Positions 8,875 to 18,224 of a stretch of DNA of 64,000 bases are shown here, piece by piece. The stretch is from CALMZY01 sp052033915 (GTDB taxonomy: Bacteria > Verrucomicrobiota > Kiritimatiellia > CAIQIC01 > JAGNIJ01): positions 16,164 through 80,163 of the forward strand of contig JBPOJF010000001.1 of NCBI GenBank assembly GCA_052033915.1, read 5' to 3'. The position numbers and the translations under genes were made by a program. Every line of letters starts with the position of its first letter. Positions within the stretch are counted from its first letter, which is position 1. The notes beneath the pieces were generated by a model that worked only from the letters and a program-made list of their open reading frames with translations, was not told the DNA's origin and did no database searches.

Positions 8875-10005
8875 CTACGCCATCCTCCTGCGCGTCCGCG
8901 CGACAATCCATTCACTGGCAATATTGCACAGGAACGAGAAGATCAGCAGGCAGAGCGCCATCGCGAACAGCACGTGATAGCGGGCGGAACCGGTCACCTG
9001 GTCCGCCTCGCCCATGTCGCCCGCGATCGTGGCGGTGAGCGTACGAATGGGCTCGAGGAAATTGTACCACGGTTGCGGGATCTGCGCGGCATTGCCGGAC
9101 GCCATCCAGACGACCATCGTCTCGCCGACGGCGCGCATGATCCCGAGAATCACCGCCGCCGCGATCCCGCTGACGGCGGCCGGAATGATGACGCGAAGAA
9201 GCGTCTCGGCCCGCGTCGCGCCGAGCGCGTAGCTCGCCATCCGAAGATCGCGGCCGACGGCCTGGAGCGCATCTTCGGACACGCTGACGACCGTGGGCAG
9301 CGCCATGATCCCGAGAATCAGAGAGGCATTCAGCGCGTTGGCGCCGCTGGCGATCGTGAGTCCATTGAGAAAGGAAGCGGCACGCGAAAGGCCCGCCAGC
9401 GCAGCCGCACCGAACAGCCCTATGGCCAGGACGGTGACGGGACGCCGCACTTTTTCCGGGAAGCGCTCCACGGACATCTCCCCCAGGACGATCGCCAACA
9501 GGATGGAAACCGGAACGCCCACAACCCACAAGACCAGCGAAAGAGCGCCCCCGCCCTTCGTCTGAAGGAGCGGCGCCAGCACCACCAAAGCGAAGAACCC
9601 GTAGGCTACGGAAGGGATCGCCGCAAGCATCTCGATGACCGGCTTTACGATCTGCCGAAGATTGAACGGAAGCACATCGCTCAGACAGACCGCCGCCAGC
9701 ACTCCCAAAGGGACGGCTACAAGCGTCGCTCCCAGCGTAACGATGGCGCTGCCGAAGAAAATGGCGAGAGCGCCGAACTCGGGCGGCTTGTGCGAAGGAT
9801 ACCACTGCGTGCTGGTGAAAAACTCGCGGAAGCCGCGCAGCTCGAAGAACGGGATCGCATCCTTCGCGATGAAGATGAAGATGAACAGCACGGCGACGCT
9901 CGACAGCGAGGTGACGAGGAATAGTAACGACTGACCGGCAAGAGTGGCCAGCCGCCTTCGGCGGCTGGCCTTCTTGCTGAGCATCAAGCTGCGAGCTTCG
10001 CTCAT
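8875..10005 (-). CDS. pstC: Phosphate ABC permease PstC
   Basis: PstC forms the membrane channel with PstA. The 376-residue sequence has six predicted TM segments, the family motif AAIPSVAYGFFALVVLAPLL and the cytoplasmic coupling loop YALGATRAETLLRVIIP that docks on PstB. An N-terminal basic stretch (KKASRRRR) precedes the first TM. The extracytoplasmic loop FRATRRFFTSTQWYPS-type region (here FREFFTSTQWYPSHKPP) is typical. It lies 9 bases after pstS and abuts pstA, giving a pstS-pstC-pstA operon. Confidence 0.95.
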   Translation of the reverse strand: MSEARSLMLSKKASRRRRLATLAGQSLLFLVTSLSSVAVLFIFIFIAKDAIPFFELRGFREFFTSTQWYPSHKPPEFGALAIFFGSAIVTLGATLVAVPLGVLAAVCLSDVLPFNLRQIVKPVIEMLAAIPSVAYGFFALVVLAPLLQTKGGGALSLVLWVVGVPVSILLAIVLGEMSVERFPEKVRRPVTVLAIGLFGAAALAGLSRAASFLNGLTIASGANALNASLILGIMALPTVVSVSEDALQAVGRDLRMASYALGATRAETLLRVIIPAAVSGIAAAVILGIMRAVGETMVVWMASGNAAQIPQPWYNFLEPIRTLTATIAGDMGEADQVTGSARYHVLFAMALCLLIFSFLCNIASEWIVARTRRRMA

Positions 10006-10014
10006 GCTTCTCCG

Positions 10015-10833
10015 TTATTGCACGGGGACGAAACCCTGCTCCGAAATAATCTTCTTCCCGTCATCCGTGTTGTACAGATTGACAAATTCAGCCAGAGGCG
10101 TGCCGGCCGCCGGCTCGCCGTTCGTGTACATGTACAGCGCCCGGGAGATCGGATAGCTCTTGTCGTTCACCGTTTGCGGCGTCGCCTCCACATCATTCAC
10201 CGGAAGCGCCTTGAGCCCCTCGGTGAACGCCAGCCCGACGTAGCCGATGGCGCCGGCGGTGGTCATCACGCGCTGGCGGACCGCGCCGTTGCTGCCGACG
10301 TACTCCGCCTTGTCCGTCACGCGGTCGGACTTGGTCACAAGCTGCTGGAAGGTTTCATACGTCCCGCTGTTCGTGTCGCGGCTGATCACCACGATCTTCG
10401 TGTCCGGACCGCCCAACTGCTTCCAGTTGGTGATCTCGCCGATGAAAATCTGCTTGAGTTCGTCCTTCGTCAGCCCCTTCACCGGGTTGCTGGGGTGGGC
10501 GACGATCACCAGCGCGTCCATGGCGATCACGCGCTCGATCACATCCACACCCTTGGCCTTGGCCGCGGCGAACTCCTCCTCCTTCATCCTGCGCGACAGA
10601 TTGCCGATGTCGGCCGTCCCGTTGATGATGGCCTTGGCGCCATTGCCGCTGCCGGACTCGCTGACCGTAATATTCACCTCGGGGTGCTTGCCCATGTAGT
10701 ACTCGGCGAACGCCTTCGCGATCGGGCCGACCGTCGTGGACCCGTCGAGTACGATCTTGGAGTTCTCCGCCCGTACAGCCGTACCTGCAAGCAGGGCCGC
10801 TCCGCAAACTGCCGCTATCAAGCTCTTCTTCAT
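10015..10833 (-). CDS. pstS: Periplasmic phosphate-binding protein PstS
   Basis: PstS captures phosphate in the periplasm for PstC/PstA. The ATG at 10833 has an AGAAGGAGA ribosome site. Residues 1-23 are a signal peptide ending AVRA, with no lipobox cysteine, so the protein should be soluble. Phosphate-contact motifs are visible: LDGSTTVGPIAKAFAE near the mature N-terminus, SESGSGNGAKAI, and SRDTNSGTYETF. The 272-residue length is on the short side for PstS but normal for the SBP family-1 type. It is the first gene of the pstSCA operon and is divergent from phoU. Confidence 0.96.
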   Translation of the reverse strand: MKKSLIAAVCGAALLAGTAVRAENSKIVLDGSTTVGPIAKAFAEYYMGKHPEVNITVSESGSGNGAKAIINGTADIGNLSRRMKEEEFAAAKAKGVDVIERVIAMDALVIVAHPSNPVKGLTKDELKQIFIGEITNWKQLGGPDTKIVVISRDTNSGTYETFQQLVTKSDRVTDKAEYVGSNGAVRQRVMTTAGAIGYVGLAFTEGLKALPVNDVEATPQTVNDKSYPISRALYMYTNGEPAAGTPLAEFVNLYNTDDGKKIISEQGFVPVQ

Positions 10834-11021
10834 TCTCGAATCTCCTTCTGGTGTTGTGTTGTCTGTCGCCGGGGCATCCCCGGTTGTCCGGCAAGCACCG
10901 TCGCCTCCGCGCATTCAGCCCGCATTATGGCTTTATGAGAAATCAGTTAGTACGCCCTTTCCCCTTGCAGGCGGCTGCCGCAACCGTAAGCTAGAGGTGA
11001 ACAAGACACCGGAGGTGCGGT
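10834..11021. promoter_or_regulatory. Divergent pstS-phoU control region
   Basis: This 188-base gap separates divergently transcribed pstS and phoU and must carry both promoters. A GC-rich hairpin (CCGGGG-CAT-CCCCGG, 10869-10883) lies in the pstS leader. The AT-richer stretch near 10925-10950 is the likeliest promoter zone. No match to the enteric Pho box was found, which is expected if a different regulator is used. Confidence 0.5.
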
Positions 11022-11699
11022 ATGCCCGTTCATCTACAGAGGGAAATCGAGAGACTGAAGCGACAGATCCTTTCGCTGTGCGCCATCGTGGAAAATAACT
11101 TCCGACTGGCAGTGAAGGCGGTTGCCGAATGCAACAGCGCGATTGCGGCGCAGGTCATCGATGGCGACCTGCAAATCGACCAGGCGGAGATCGATGTCGA
11201 GGAGGATTGCCTCAAGATTCTCGCCCTTCACCAGCCGGTGGCGATCGATCTCCGATACATCGTCGCCGTTCTCAAGATGAACAACGATCTGGAACGAATC
11301 GGGGATCTCGCGGTGAACATCGCCAAACGCGCGCAATACTTAAGCTCGCATATGAAGATCGACATCCCGTGCGACTTCAAAGATATCGCGCAGAAAACCC
11401 AGGCCATACTCCGGAGCAGCCTGGATGCCCTGATGAACATGGATGCCGACCTGGCCCTCCAGGTCTGTTCCCAGGATGACGAGGTCGATGCCGTCAACCG
11501 CCGGATGTATAACCAGGTGAAGGATATGATCCGCGCGCATCCCGAGCAGGTCGATTCCCTCATCGCCTTGTTGTCCGTTTCGAGGTGTCTCGAGCGGATC
11601 GCCGATCATGCCACGAACATCGCCGAGGACGTGCTGTATATGATCCAGGGGCAAATCGTCCGGCATGTGGGCAAACTGAACAAGGACGCGAATTCCTGA
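11022..11699 (+). CDS. phoU: Phosphate signalling protein PhoU
   Basis: PhoU links the Pst transporter to the phosphate-sensing kinase and limits phosphate uptake. The 225-residue protein is all helical and has the two three-helix repeats with metal-binding signatures: NNDLERIGDLAVNIAKRA in the first repeat and RCLERIADHATNIAEDVLYM in the second. A GGAGGT ribosome site precedes the ATG. It is divergent from pstSCA. A weak stem-loop (GAATTCC/GGAATTC, 11690-11709) overlaps the stop codon and may end the transcript. Confidence 0.96.
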   Translation: MPVHLQREIERLKRQILSLCAIVENNFRLAVKAVAECNSAIAAQVIDGDLQIDQAEIDVEEDCLKILALHQPVAIDLRYIVAVLKMNNDLERIGDLAVNIAKRAQYLSSHMKIDIPCDFKDIAQKTQAILRSSLDALMNMDADLALQVCSQDDEVDAVNRRMYNQVKDMIRAHPEQVDSLIALLSVSRCLERIADHATNIAEDVLYMIQGQIVRHVGKLNKDANS

Positions 11700-11750
11700 T
11701 CGGGAATTCAGCCTTGGCACACCGTCCGTTTTGGGCTAAACTCAATCTGC

Positions 11751-12575
11751 GTGAATGAGAAGCGCCTGAATCTTCCGCCCGACTACCACACCCATACCGT
11801 GTTGTGCCAACACGCCGAGGGCCGGCCCGCCGAGTACGCGGCCGCCGCGTGCCGAAAAGGCCTGCGGGAATTCGCGATGACCGATCACGGCCCCACCCCC
11901 CCTCACTACGACCCCGAACACCGGATGAAGATGGACCAGTTCGACCTCTACCGGGACTGGTTCGAGGAGGCGCGGGCGGAATACGAATGCAAAGTGCTTT
12001 TCGGAGTCGAGGCGGATTACTTCGAAGGATGCCTGCCGTTCATGTCGAAGTGGCTCTCCGCCCGTCCGTTCGATCTCGTCCTGGGGTCGGTCCACTACCT
12101 CGGCTCCTCCGACATGGATGATCCCGACGATCTTTCGCTCTGGGAATCATCCGACGTCAACGCGGTGTGGCGTCGGTATTTCGAACGGGTCGGCGAACTG
12201 GCGGACACGCGGCTCTACGACGTCGTCACGCACCTGGATCTACCCAAACGCGGGGGCGACCGTCCCGACGACAAGAACCTGCCGGACCTCGTTCTCCCGG
12301 CGCTCGACCGGATTGCGCGGGCCGGCATGGCCATCGAGATCAACACGTCGGGCCTCCGGCATCCCGTCGGAGAAATGTATCCCTCGCCGCAAATCCTGGA
12401 ATGGGCGTGCGAGAGAGGAATCGAGATCACGTTCGGGTCCGACGCGCACACGCCGGAGAACGTTGCCTCGGGCTTCGAGGACGCCGTCCAACTGGCGCGC
12501 GAAGCGGGCTACACACACAGCCTCCGCTTCCGCGGCCGACGGCGCAGGCGAATCCCCCTGCCGGTCACATCATAG
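11751..12575 (+). CDS. hisK: HisK-type histidinol-phosphatase (PHP family)
   Basis: The 274-residue protein has the PHP metal-binding motifs: HTH at residues 13-15, DH at 45-46, GVEADY, GSVHYL, THLDLPKR and GSDAHTPENV. This arrangement, with the C-terminal GSDAH, matches the monofunctional histidinol-phosphatases that make histidinol in histidine synthesis. Other PHP phosphatases cannot be excluded because no his gene lies nearby. The frame starts with GTG at 11751; the ATG four bases later is out of frame and no good ribosome site is visible. Its 3' end overlaps that of gspF on the opposite strand by 11 bases. Confidence 0.8.
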   Translation: MNEKRLNLPPDYHTHTVLCQHAEGRPAEYAAAACRKGLREFAMTDHGPTPPHYDPEHRMKMDQFDLYRDWFEEARAEYECKVLFGVEADYFEGCLPFMSKWLSARPFDLVLGSVHYLGSSDMDDPDDLSLWESSDVNAVWRRYFERVGELADTRLYDVVTHLDLPKRGGDRPDDKNLPDLVLPALDRIARAGMAIEINTSGLRHPVGEMYPSPQILEWACERGIEITFGSDAHTPENVASGFEDAVQLAREAGYTHSLRFRGRRRRRIPLPVTS

Positions 12576-13776
12576 CCTGGTTCAGAGACATCACCGGCAG
12601 CAGGATCGACAAGGCAATCAGCAGAACAAAAAGCCCCACGGCCAGGATCAAGACGGGCTCCAACACGCCGATCGCGCGGGTGATCAGCCGGTCCCACTGC
12701 TGCTGATAGCGGTCGGCGGCGTTTTCCAGCAGAGCCTCCAACTTGCCGCTGGCCTCCCCGGCCTGAATCCAGCCCGGAAGCGACGCGCTGAGCGGTTCGA
12801 TGGCGCGAATCGCATCGGCGAGACTCTTCCCATGACGCAGGGCCTCGGCCCCACGCTCCGACAGATGGCTCACCCAGGCGTTGCCGGTGGCCCGCCCGGC
12901 CAGGCCGACGCCGTCCACCAGCGTCACGCCTCCGCCGAGCAGGAGCGAAAGAGTCCTTGCGAAGCGCAGGTTGACCAACACGGAGCCGGCGCGCCGCACC
13001 AGGGGAATCCGAAACGCGACGCGGCTCCAGCGGATTCGCATATCGGCATCGCTCTTCAGCTTTCTTCGCAGCAATAGAAACGCGCCGCACACCAGGACGA
13101 GAAGCGCGACCGTCACGGGAAGCGTCCACTTCCCCACCGCGAGCATCCATTGCGTCAGAGCGGGCAGTTTGACGTTGAACTGGGCGAGTTGTTCGCTCCA
13201 GCGCGGGATCATGACCCCCATCATGACCACGGCGATCACAAGCGCCAGGGTGACAACGATCGCGGGATAGATCAACGCCGTCTGGATGCGGTCCTTGATC
13301 TTCTGCTGTTCTTCGAGGAACCGCGCAAGCCGGTCGAGCGCGACTTCGAGCGAACCGGAGCGTTCGCCGACTTCGATCACGGCCCGCTCGAACGGAGAAA
13401 ACGCGGCGGCGCTGTGCGCCGCCGCGTCGGCCAGCGATGCCCCTTCCCGGATTCGATCCCGGATTCCGGCCAAATGAACACGGCTGGCACCCAGTTCAGG
13501 CGCGGCAATCAGGACTTCCAACGCATTCGCCAGCGGAAGCCCGGCGCGAAGAAGCGCACCGAGTTCCCGGTAGAGCATGGTCCGCGCATCCAGGTCGAGT
13601 TGTTTGCGCCAGGGCCGAAATGCCGGCGAGCCCTTCCCGCCTGCCGCGACAACCCGTTCCGCGAAGACGGACCGGGCCGCAAGCTTTTCCCGCGCCTCCT
13701 TCACATCCAAGGCCTCCACGAGACCCCGGCACGAGCGCCCCGCGGAGTCATAGCCTTTGTATTCGAAGGTTTTCAT
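12565..13776 (-). CDS. gspF: Type II secretion/type IV pilus inner-membrane protein GspF
   Basis: The 403-residue protein has the two homologous T2SSF helical domains (about 65-190 and 265-390), each followed by hydrophobic TM segments (LIYPAIVVTLALVIAVVMMGVM and VLILAVGLFVLLIALSILLPV). Conserved signatures include RELGALLRAGLPLANAL in the first domain and LSLLLGGGVTLVDGV in the second. An N-terminal FEYKGYDSAGRSCRG segment is typical of GspF. It is the platform protein that couples the GspE ATPase to pseudopilus assembly. It is the last gene of the lpxA-gspD-gspE-gspF string. Confidence 0.93.
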   Translation of the reverse strand: MKTFEYKGYDSAGRSCRGLVEALDVKEAREKLAARSVFAERVVAAGGKGSPAFRPWRKQLDLDARTMLYRELGALLRAGLPLANALEVLIAAPELGASRVHLAGIRDRIREGASLADAAAHSAAAFSPFERAVIEVGERSGSLEVALDRLARFLEEQQKIKDRIQTALIYPAIVVTLALVIAVVMMGVMIPRWSEQLAQFNVKLPALTQWMLAVGKWTLPVTVALLVLVCGAFLLLRRKLKSDADMRIRWSRVAFRIPLVRRAGSVLVNLRFARTLSLLLGGGVTLVDGVGLAGRATGNAWVSHLSERGAEALRHGKSLADAIRAIEPLSASLPGWIQAGEASGKLEALLENAADRYQQQWDRLITRAIGVLEPVLILAVGLFVLLIALSILLPVMSLNQAMM

Positions 13777-13796
13777 TTCGATTGCGGGGAAGCGCG

Positions 13797-15503
13797 CTAC
13801 GACGGCGCGCCGTCGGCCGTCTGGGACCCGACAACACGGAGGGCCTCCGAAACGGTTGTGACTCCCGCCAGCACTTTGTCCAAGGCATCATCCAGGAGGG
13901 TCTTCATGCCCAGTGCCTCGACTTTCCGGCGGAATTCCTGGGCGCTGAGGCCGCCGCGCAGGGCCTCCTGAAGTTCCGGATTCATCACCATCAGTTCGAA
14001 AAGCCCGGTCCTTCCCTTGTACCCGCCGAGACAGTTCGCACACCCCTTCGCCTTCCAGATTCGCGCCCCCGCGAGCCGCCGGCCCGCGACGCCGAACGCG
14101 GAGATTTCGGCGGCCGTGGCCGAACACGCAACCCGGCACGAGGGACAAAGGGTACGCACAAGACGCTGGGCCAGCGACGCCCGCATCGCGGAGGAAATCA
14201 GGTACGGCGGAATTCCCATGTCGGTCAGGCGCAGCGGCGCGCTGGTCGCGTCGTTCGTGTGCAGCGTCGTGAAGACGAGATGTCCCGTCAGCGCCGCGCG
14301 CACGACGATCTCCGCCGTCTCGAGATCCCGCGTCTCGCCGACGAGAATCACATCCGGGTCCTGCCGAAGAATATGGCGAAGGCCCTGCGCGAACGTCAGG
14401 CCGATCTTCGGTTTGACCTGCATCTGTCCCACGCTGGGAAGCTGGTACTCGATCGGGTCCTCGATCGTCAGCACGTTAAAGTGCTCCGTGTCGAGTTCGC
14501 GAAGAGCCGCGTACAACGTGGTCGTCTTGCCGCTCCCGGTCGGTCCGGTCACGAGGATGACGCCGTGCGGCTCGCGAATAAGCCGCCGGAATCGCTCGAC
14601 GGCGTCGCCGCCCAGCCCCAACGCGGTCAACGGCAGGGTCGTGGCCTCCCGGTTGAGCAGGCGGAGCACCACGCGCTCGCCTTCGGCCACCGGGATGGTG
14701 GACACGCGAATATCGATCTCGCGTTCCCCCACCCTGACGCGCGCCGTGCCGTCCTGGGGCAAGCGCTTCTCCGCGATGTCGAGCCGGGCCATAACCTTCA
14801 GACGAGAGACCAGCCCCGTCTCCATGTGCTTCGGCGGCTCGGCCTGCTCGTAAAGCAGGCCGTCCATTCTCATGCGAATGCGCACCCGGGTCTCGAAAGG
14901 CTCGATATGGACGTCCGACGCGCCCGCCTTAACGGCATCGAGAAGCACCATATTGACCAGTTGGGTCACCGGCGCCTGATCGGCCACGCGCAGAAGGTCG
15001 TCGCGCGATTTGTCTTTCGCGGCCGGCCGCTGCGGCTCCTCCTCCATGTCGTCCAGAAGATCCTGGGTGGACTCCTGTTTTCGGAAATAACAGCTCTCGA
15101 TGGCCTTCAGAATGGCATCCCTCGCGGCCAGCACGGGAACGAGGTCGCGCCCGAGAAGCAGGCTTAAATCGTCAATGGCCGACACATTCGAGGGATCGCT
15201 GGTCAGCACTCCGAACCCGCCTTTCCAGCGGATCGGGAGGAGCAGATTCGTGCGCGCCCAATCGACAGGCAGTCGGGCGATCAGTTCGGGATCCAAGGCG
15301 CCTTCATCCACGGGGTCTGCCACCTCGCACCCATATTCATCGCCCAGCGCATCCAGCAGTTCCCGCGCCGTGACAACCCCCTTCTCGACAAGAATTTGCG
15401 CCACGACGCCGTCATCCGGCGGGGACTCGCGCCGGCCGAGGGCCTCCGCAACCTGTTCCCGGGTGGCCCTCCCCCGTCGCACAAGAATTTCGCCGATCGA
15501 CAT
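13797..15503 (-). CDS. gspE: Type II secretion/type IV pilus assembly ATPase GspE
   Basis: GspE powers pseudopilus extension on the cytoplasmic side. The 568-residue protein has an N-terminal T2SSE_N domain beginning MSIGEILVRRGRATREQV, a linker, and the ATPase domain with Walker A GPTGSGKTT, Asp box TIEDPIEYQ, Walker B ILVGETRD and the His box TGHLVFTTLHTNDA. A zinc-binding tetracysteine element (CPSC...CANC) sits near the C-terminus as in classical GspE/PilB. It lies three bases after gspD. No gspC, gspG or minor pseudopilin genes are in the window, so these must be elsewhere. Confidence 0.95.
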   Translation of the reverse strand: MSIGEILVRRGRATREQVAEALGRRESPPDDGVVAQILVEKGVVTARELLDALGDEYGCEVADPVDEGALDPELIARLPVDWARTNLLLPIRWKGGFGVLTSDPSNVSAIDDLSLLLGRDLVPVLAARDAILKAIESCYFRKQESTQDLLDDMEEEPQRPAAKDKSRDDLLRVADQAPVTQLVNMVLLDAVKAGASDVHIEPFETRVRIRMRMDGLLYEQAEPPKHMETGLVSRLKVMARLDIAEKRLPQDGTARVRVGEREIDIRVSTIPVAEGERVVLRLLNREATTLPLTALGLGGDAVERFRRLIREPHGVILVTGPTGSGKTTTLYAALRELDTEHFNVLTIEDPIEYQLPSVGQMQVKPKIGLTFAQGLRHILRQDPDVILVGETRDLETAEIVVRAALTGHLVFTTLHTNDATSAPLRLTDMGIPPYLISSAMRASLAQRLVRTLCPSCRVACSATAAEISAFGVAGRRLAGARIWKAKGCANCLGGYKGRTGLFELMVMNPELQEALRGGLSAQEFRRKVEALGMKTLLDDALDKVLAGVTTVSEALRVVGSQTADGAPS

Positions 15504-15506
15504 GGC

Positions 15507-17441
15507 CTATCTCCGGTCGACGGATTTGGCGTTCAGGTTCGTGGTGGAGACATCGAGGGCCGCGCGGCTGATAAAGACATCCTTCATTTTCGCGGCATCC
15601 TGAACGTCCGTGACGATGTGAGGCGTGACAAAGATCAGCAGGTTCGTTCTCTGTTTGACGTCCGACGTACTCCGGAACAGGTGTCCGAGAATCGGGATAT
15701 CCCCGAGGATCGGCACCTTGTAGACGGTTTTGACGAAGTCTTCCCGGATCAGCCCACTGATGACAATCGTCGACTTGTCGGCCACGGTCACCGTGGTGGA
15801 CACCTCGCGCTTGGCAATGGTCGGCGTATAGGCGCCCGCGGTCCCCTTGTCGGTGATCGCCTCGATGCTCGGGCTCAACTGCATCGTAATTTCCCGGTCC
15901 GGGTTCACATGGGGCGTGAACTTCAGCTTCATGCCCACATCCACGCGCTCGATGTTCTGAATGATATCGCGAGCCGTGCCCGCGCCGCCTTCCACCGTGG
16001 ATTTCAGGATCGGAATGTTATCCACCACGCTGACGCTGGCCTCGGTATTGTTCTGCGCCCAGAGCGGCACGTTGGAAAGGATCTTCACATCCTTGTCCTT
16101 CCCCAGCGCCTGGAGCAGGAACGGCAGCTTCGGGATGATATTTCCGTCCGAATCCGTGTACGTGCCCCTGGCAATGCCGATGGCAAGGCCCTGGGGGAAA
16201 ACCCCGTTGGCGACATAGCCCGCAAGCGGATCGGTCTCGCCCAGGCTGGAACTTCCCAAGGCCGTCGATTCGCCCTCCTTGGGGGCGTCAACGGTCTGCC
16301 AGCGGACCCCGAGGTCGAGGTTCTTGCCGATATTGACCTCGGCGACCAGGATTTCCACCAGCACCTGCTGCGGCACCTGGTCCAGTTGCTCCACGAGCGA
16401 GCGCACGTATTCGAAATCCTTGGCGGCCGCATCCACGATCAACGCGTTGTTCGCCACGCTCGGTTCGATCGCGATGCGCTGGCGCTTGTCCTTGTCCACG
16501 GTCTTGGCGAGAAGAGCGTTCAGACTCTTGGCCGCCTCCTCCGCCGACAGGTACTTCAGGAAAATCGCGTTCAGCCGGCCATAGCCCGAACTGGCCTCGA
16601 CGTCCATCATCTGCACGATGCGCTTGACCTCCGTGAGTTGAACGCTCGTTCCCACCAGCACAAGGCTGTTCGCGCCCATCGAAGGCACAACCACCACGTC
16701 GCCGGGCACGGAGCCGGCCCCTTCGGCCACCTGCTGGATATGGCGGCTCAACACCTTGTCCGCCGACTCCATCCCGCGAATCGCCGCCATCAGTTGGACG
16801 GCGACCTCCTCCGCGGACGCATGTTCCAGCTTGATGAACTCCACGACGCGCGCCGAGCCGGGTTTATCCAGCTCGCGGATGATCTGCTCGATGCGCTTGA
16901 TGTTCTCGCTCGTGTCCGTGATGATCAGATGATTGGTCGGCCCGAACGCGGCCAGCGCGCCGCTCTTGCCGCCGCGAACCATCGGCTCCAGCATCTTCCG
17001 AAGCTCGATCGAACTGATGTTCTCGACGCGGATGATCTTGGTGATGACCCCTTCGCGCCCCGAAGTTTCCCCCGCCCCCACCACGGGCGCCGCGGGAACG
17101 CCGCGCTCCGGGAGGACAACGACATTGCAGACCCCGTCCTGCTCAACCACGGAGTAGCCGCTCGACTCGAGGACGGACAGGAAAAGCGGGTACACCTCGT
17201 CGATGGGGATCTGCGGCGGAGAGACGATCGTCACTTTTCCGGTCACGGCATCATCGACGACGAAACGTTTGCCCGTCATCTCGCCGACGAGTTTCACAAG
17301 GAGCCGAATGTCGACCTGGTCGAAGCTGAAGTTGACGTACGGCGTGCCGCCGCTCCGGGCGGGAGTGTGCGCGAGACCCGCGCCCAGAACCAACGCGGCG
17401 CTCAGAAGAAGCATGGCCCGTCTATGCGCAACACGACGCAC
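15507..17441 (-). CDS. gspD: Secretin GspD
   Basis: GspD forms the outer-membrane channel. The protein is 644 residues from a GTG at 17441 that overlaps the lpxA stop by one base; the basic MRRVAHRR before the hydrophobic stretch makes a good signal peptide. Domains in order are N0 (about 35-105), N1 (130-195), N2 and N3 (200-370), then the secretin core with QVLVEILVAEV, the VPLLGDIP-like KVPILGDIPILGHLFRS and the C-terminal LLIFVTPHIV. There is no clear S-domain for a pilotin. Sitting directly behind lpxA and fabZ it may be co-expressed with envelope biogenesis. Confidence 0.95.
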   Translation of the reverse strand: MRRVAHRRAMLLLSAALVLGAGLAHTPARSGGTPYVNFSFDQVDIRLLVKLVGEMTGKRFVVDDAVTGKVTIVSPPQIPIDEVYPLFLSVLESSGYSVVEQDGVCNVVVLPERGVPAAPVVGAGETSGREGVITKIIRVENISSIELRKMLEPMVRGGKSGALAAFGPTNHLIITDTSENIKRIEQIIRELDKPGSARVVEFIKLEHASAEEVAVQLMAAIRGMESADKVLSRHIQQVAEGAGSVPGDVVVVPSMGANSLVLVGTSVQLTEVKRIVQMMDVEASSGYGRLNAIFLKYLSAEEAAKSLNALLAKTVDKDKRQRIAIEPSVANNALIVDAAAKDFEYVRSLVEQLDQVPQQVLVEILVAEVNIGKNLDLGVRWQTVDAPKEGESTALGSSSLGETDPLAGYVANGVFPQGLAIGIARGTYTDSDGNIIPKLPFLLQALGKDKDVKILSNVPLWAQNNTEASVSVVDNIPILKSTVEGGAGTARDIIQNIERVDVGMKLKFTPHVNPDREITMQLSPSIEAITDKGTAGAYTPTIAKREVSTTVTVADKSTIVISGLIREDFVKTVYKVPILGDIPILGHLFRSTSDVKQRTNLLIFVTPHIVTDVQDAAKMKDVFISRAALDVSTTNLNAKSVDRR

Positions 17442-18214
17442 TACTTCGCGATCCCCCTCTCCGACGACTTGATGAAGTTTATCAGATGTTCGATCTCGGG
17501 GACGAGTTCGATCTGCCGGCTGATCGCTTCAAGGGCCTGGCGCGTGGAAAGCCCTTCGCGATAAAGGATTTTGTGCGCCTTCTTGATCAGGCCTTCCGTC
17601 GCCTCGGAGAACCCCCTGCGCCTGAGACCCACGCTGTTGATCGCGCGGACCTCGACGGGATTCCCGTCGGCCATCATGAACGGCGGCAGGTCCTGGGTCA
17701 GCTTCGAGCATCCCCCCGTGATCGCCAGGCGTCCGACCCGGACGAATTGATGGATGCCGCAGAGGCCGCCGATGATCGCCTGGTCCTCGATGATCACATG
17801 GCCCGCCAGGGTCGCGGCGTTGGCCATGACCACCTCGTTGCCGACCACGCAATCGTGCGCGACGTGAACATAGGCCATGATGTGGCACCGGGCGCCCACG
17901 CGGGTCGCATCGCCGTCGTTCGTGGCCGCGTTCACGGTAACGTATTCGCGCAAAGTCGTGCGGTCGCCGATCTCCACCCAGGGCGCCCCGCCCTTGTACT
18001 TCAGATCCTGGGTCATCTGCCCGATGCTTGCGAAAGGGAACACCGTACACCCCTCGCCGAGAGTCGTCCAGCCGTCCACGACGACATGGGACATCAGGCG
18101 CACCCCGTTGCCGAGTTGCACATGCGGACCTACGACGCAATAAGGGCCGATCTCGACCCCCTCGCCCAGTTGGGCGCCCGGATCGACAATCGCGGACGGA
18201 TGAATCTTCGACAT
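17441..18214 (-). CDS. lpxA: UDP-N-acetylglucosamine acyltransferase LpxA
   Basis: LpxA adds the first hydroxyacyl chain to UDP-GlcNAc in lipid A synthesis. The 257-residue protein has the hexapeptide repeats of a left-handed beta helix (IHPSAIVDPGAQLGEGVEIGPYCVVG onwards), the catalytic His in VHVAHDCVVGN and the C-terminal helical acyl-carrier-binding domain. The ATG at 18214 is chosen because AAGGAG precedes it by 7 bases and MSKIHPSAIV is the usual N-terminus; a longer reading from 18244 would overlap fabZ. The gap to fabZ is 10 bases, giving the common fabZ-lpxA pair. Confidence 0.96.
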   Translation of the reverse strand: MSKIHPSAIVDPGAQLGEGVEIGPYCVVGPHVQLGNGVRLMSHVVVDGWTTLGEGCTVFPFASIGQMTQDLKYKGGAPWVEIGDRTTLREYVTVNAATNDGDATRVGARCHIMAYVHVAHDCVVGNEVVMANAATLAGHVIIEDQAIIGGLCGIHQFVRVGRLAITGGCSKLTQDLPPFMMADGNPVEVRAINSVGLRRRGFSEATEGLIKKAHKILYREGLSTRQALEAISRQIELVPEIEHLINFIKSSERGIAK

Positions 18215-18224
18215 CGTCAACTCC

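Noticed and set aside
8005..9924. 639-residue open frame on + across pstA and pstC
   Set aside because: It spans two real genes in antisense and shows only Arg/Asp/Gln-rich low complexity.
11690..11709. Strong phoU terminator
   Set aside because: The stem is only 7 bp, overlaps the end of the coding region and has no T-tract, so it is mentioned only in the phoU entry.
15396..17564. 722-residue open frame on + opposite gspD
   Set aside because: It is rich in Arg, His and Gly and has no motif; the frame opposite a GC-rich gene stays open by chance. The secretin motifs on the other strand are decisive.
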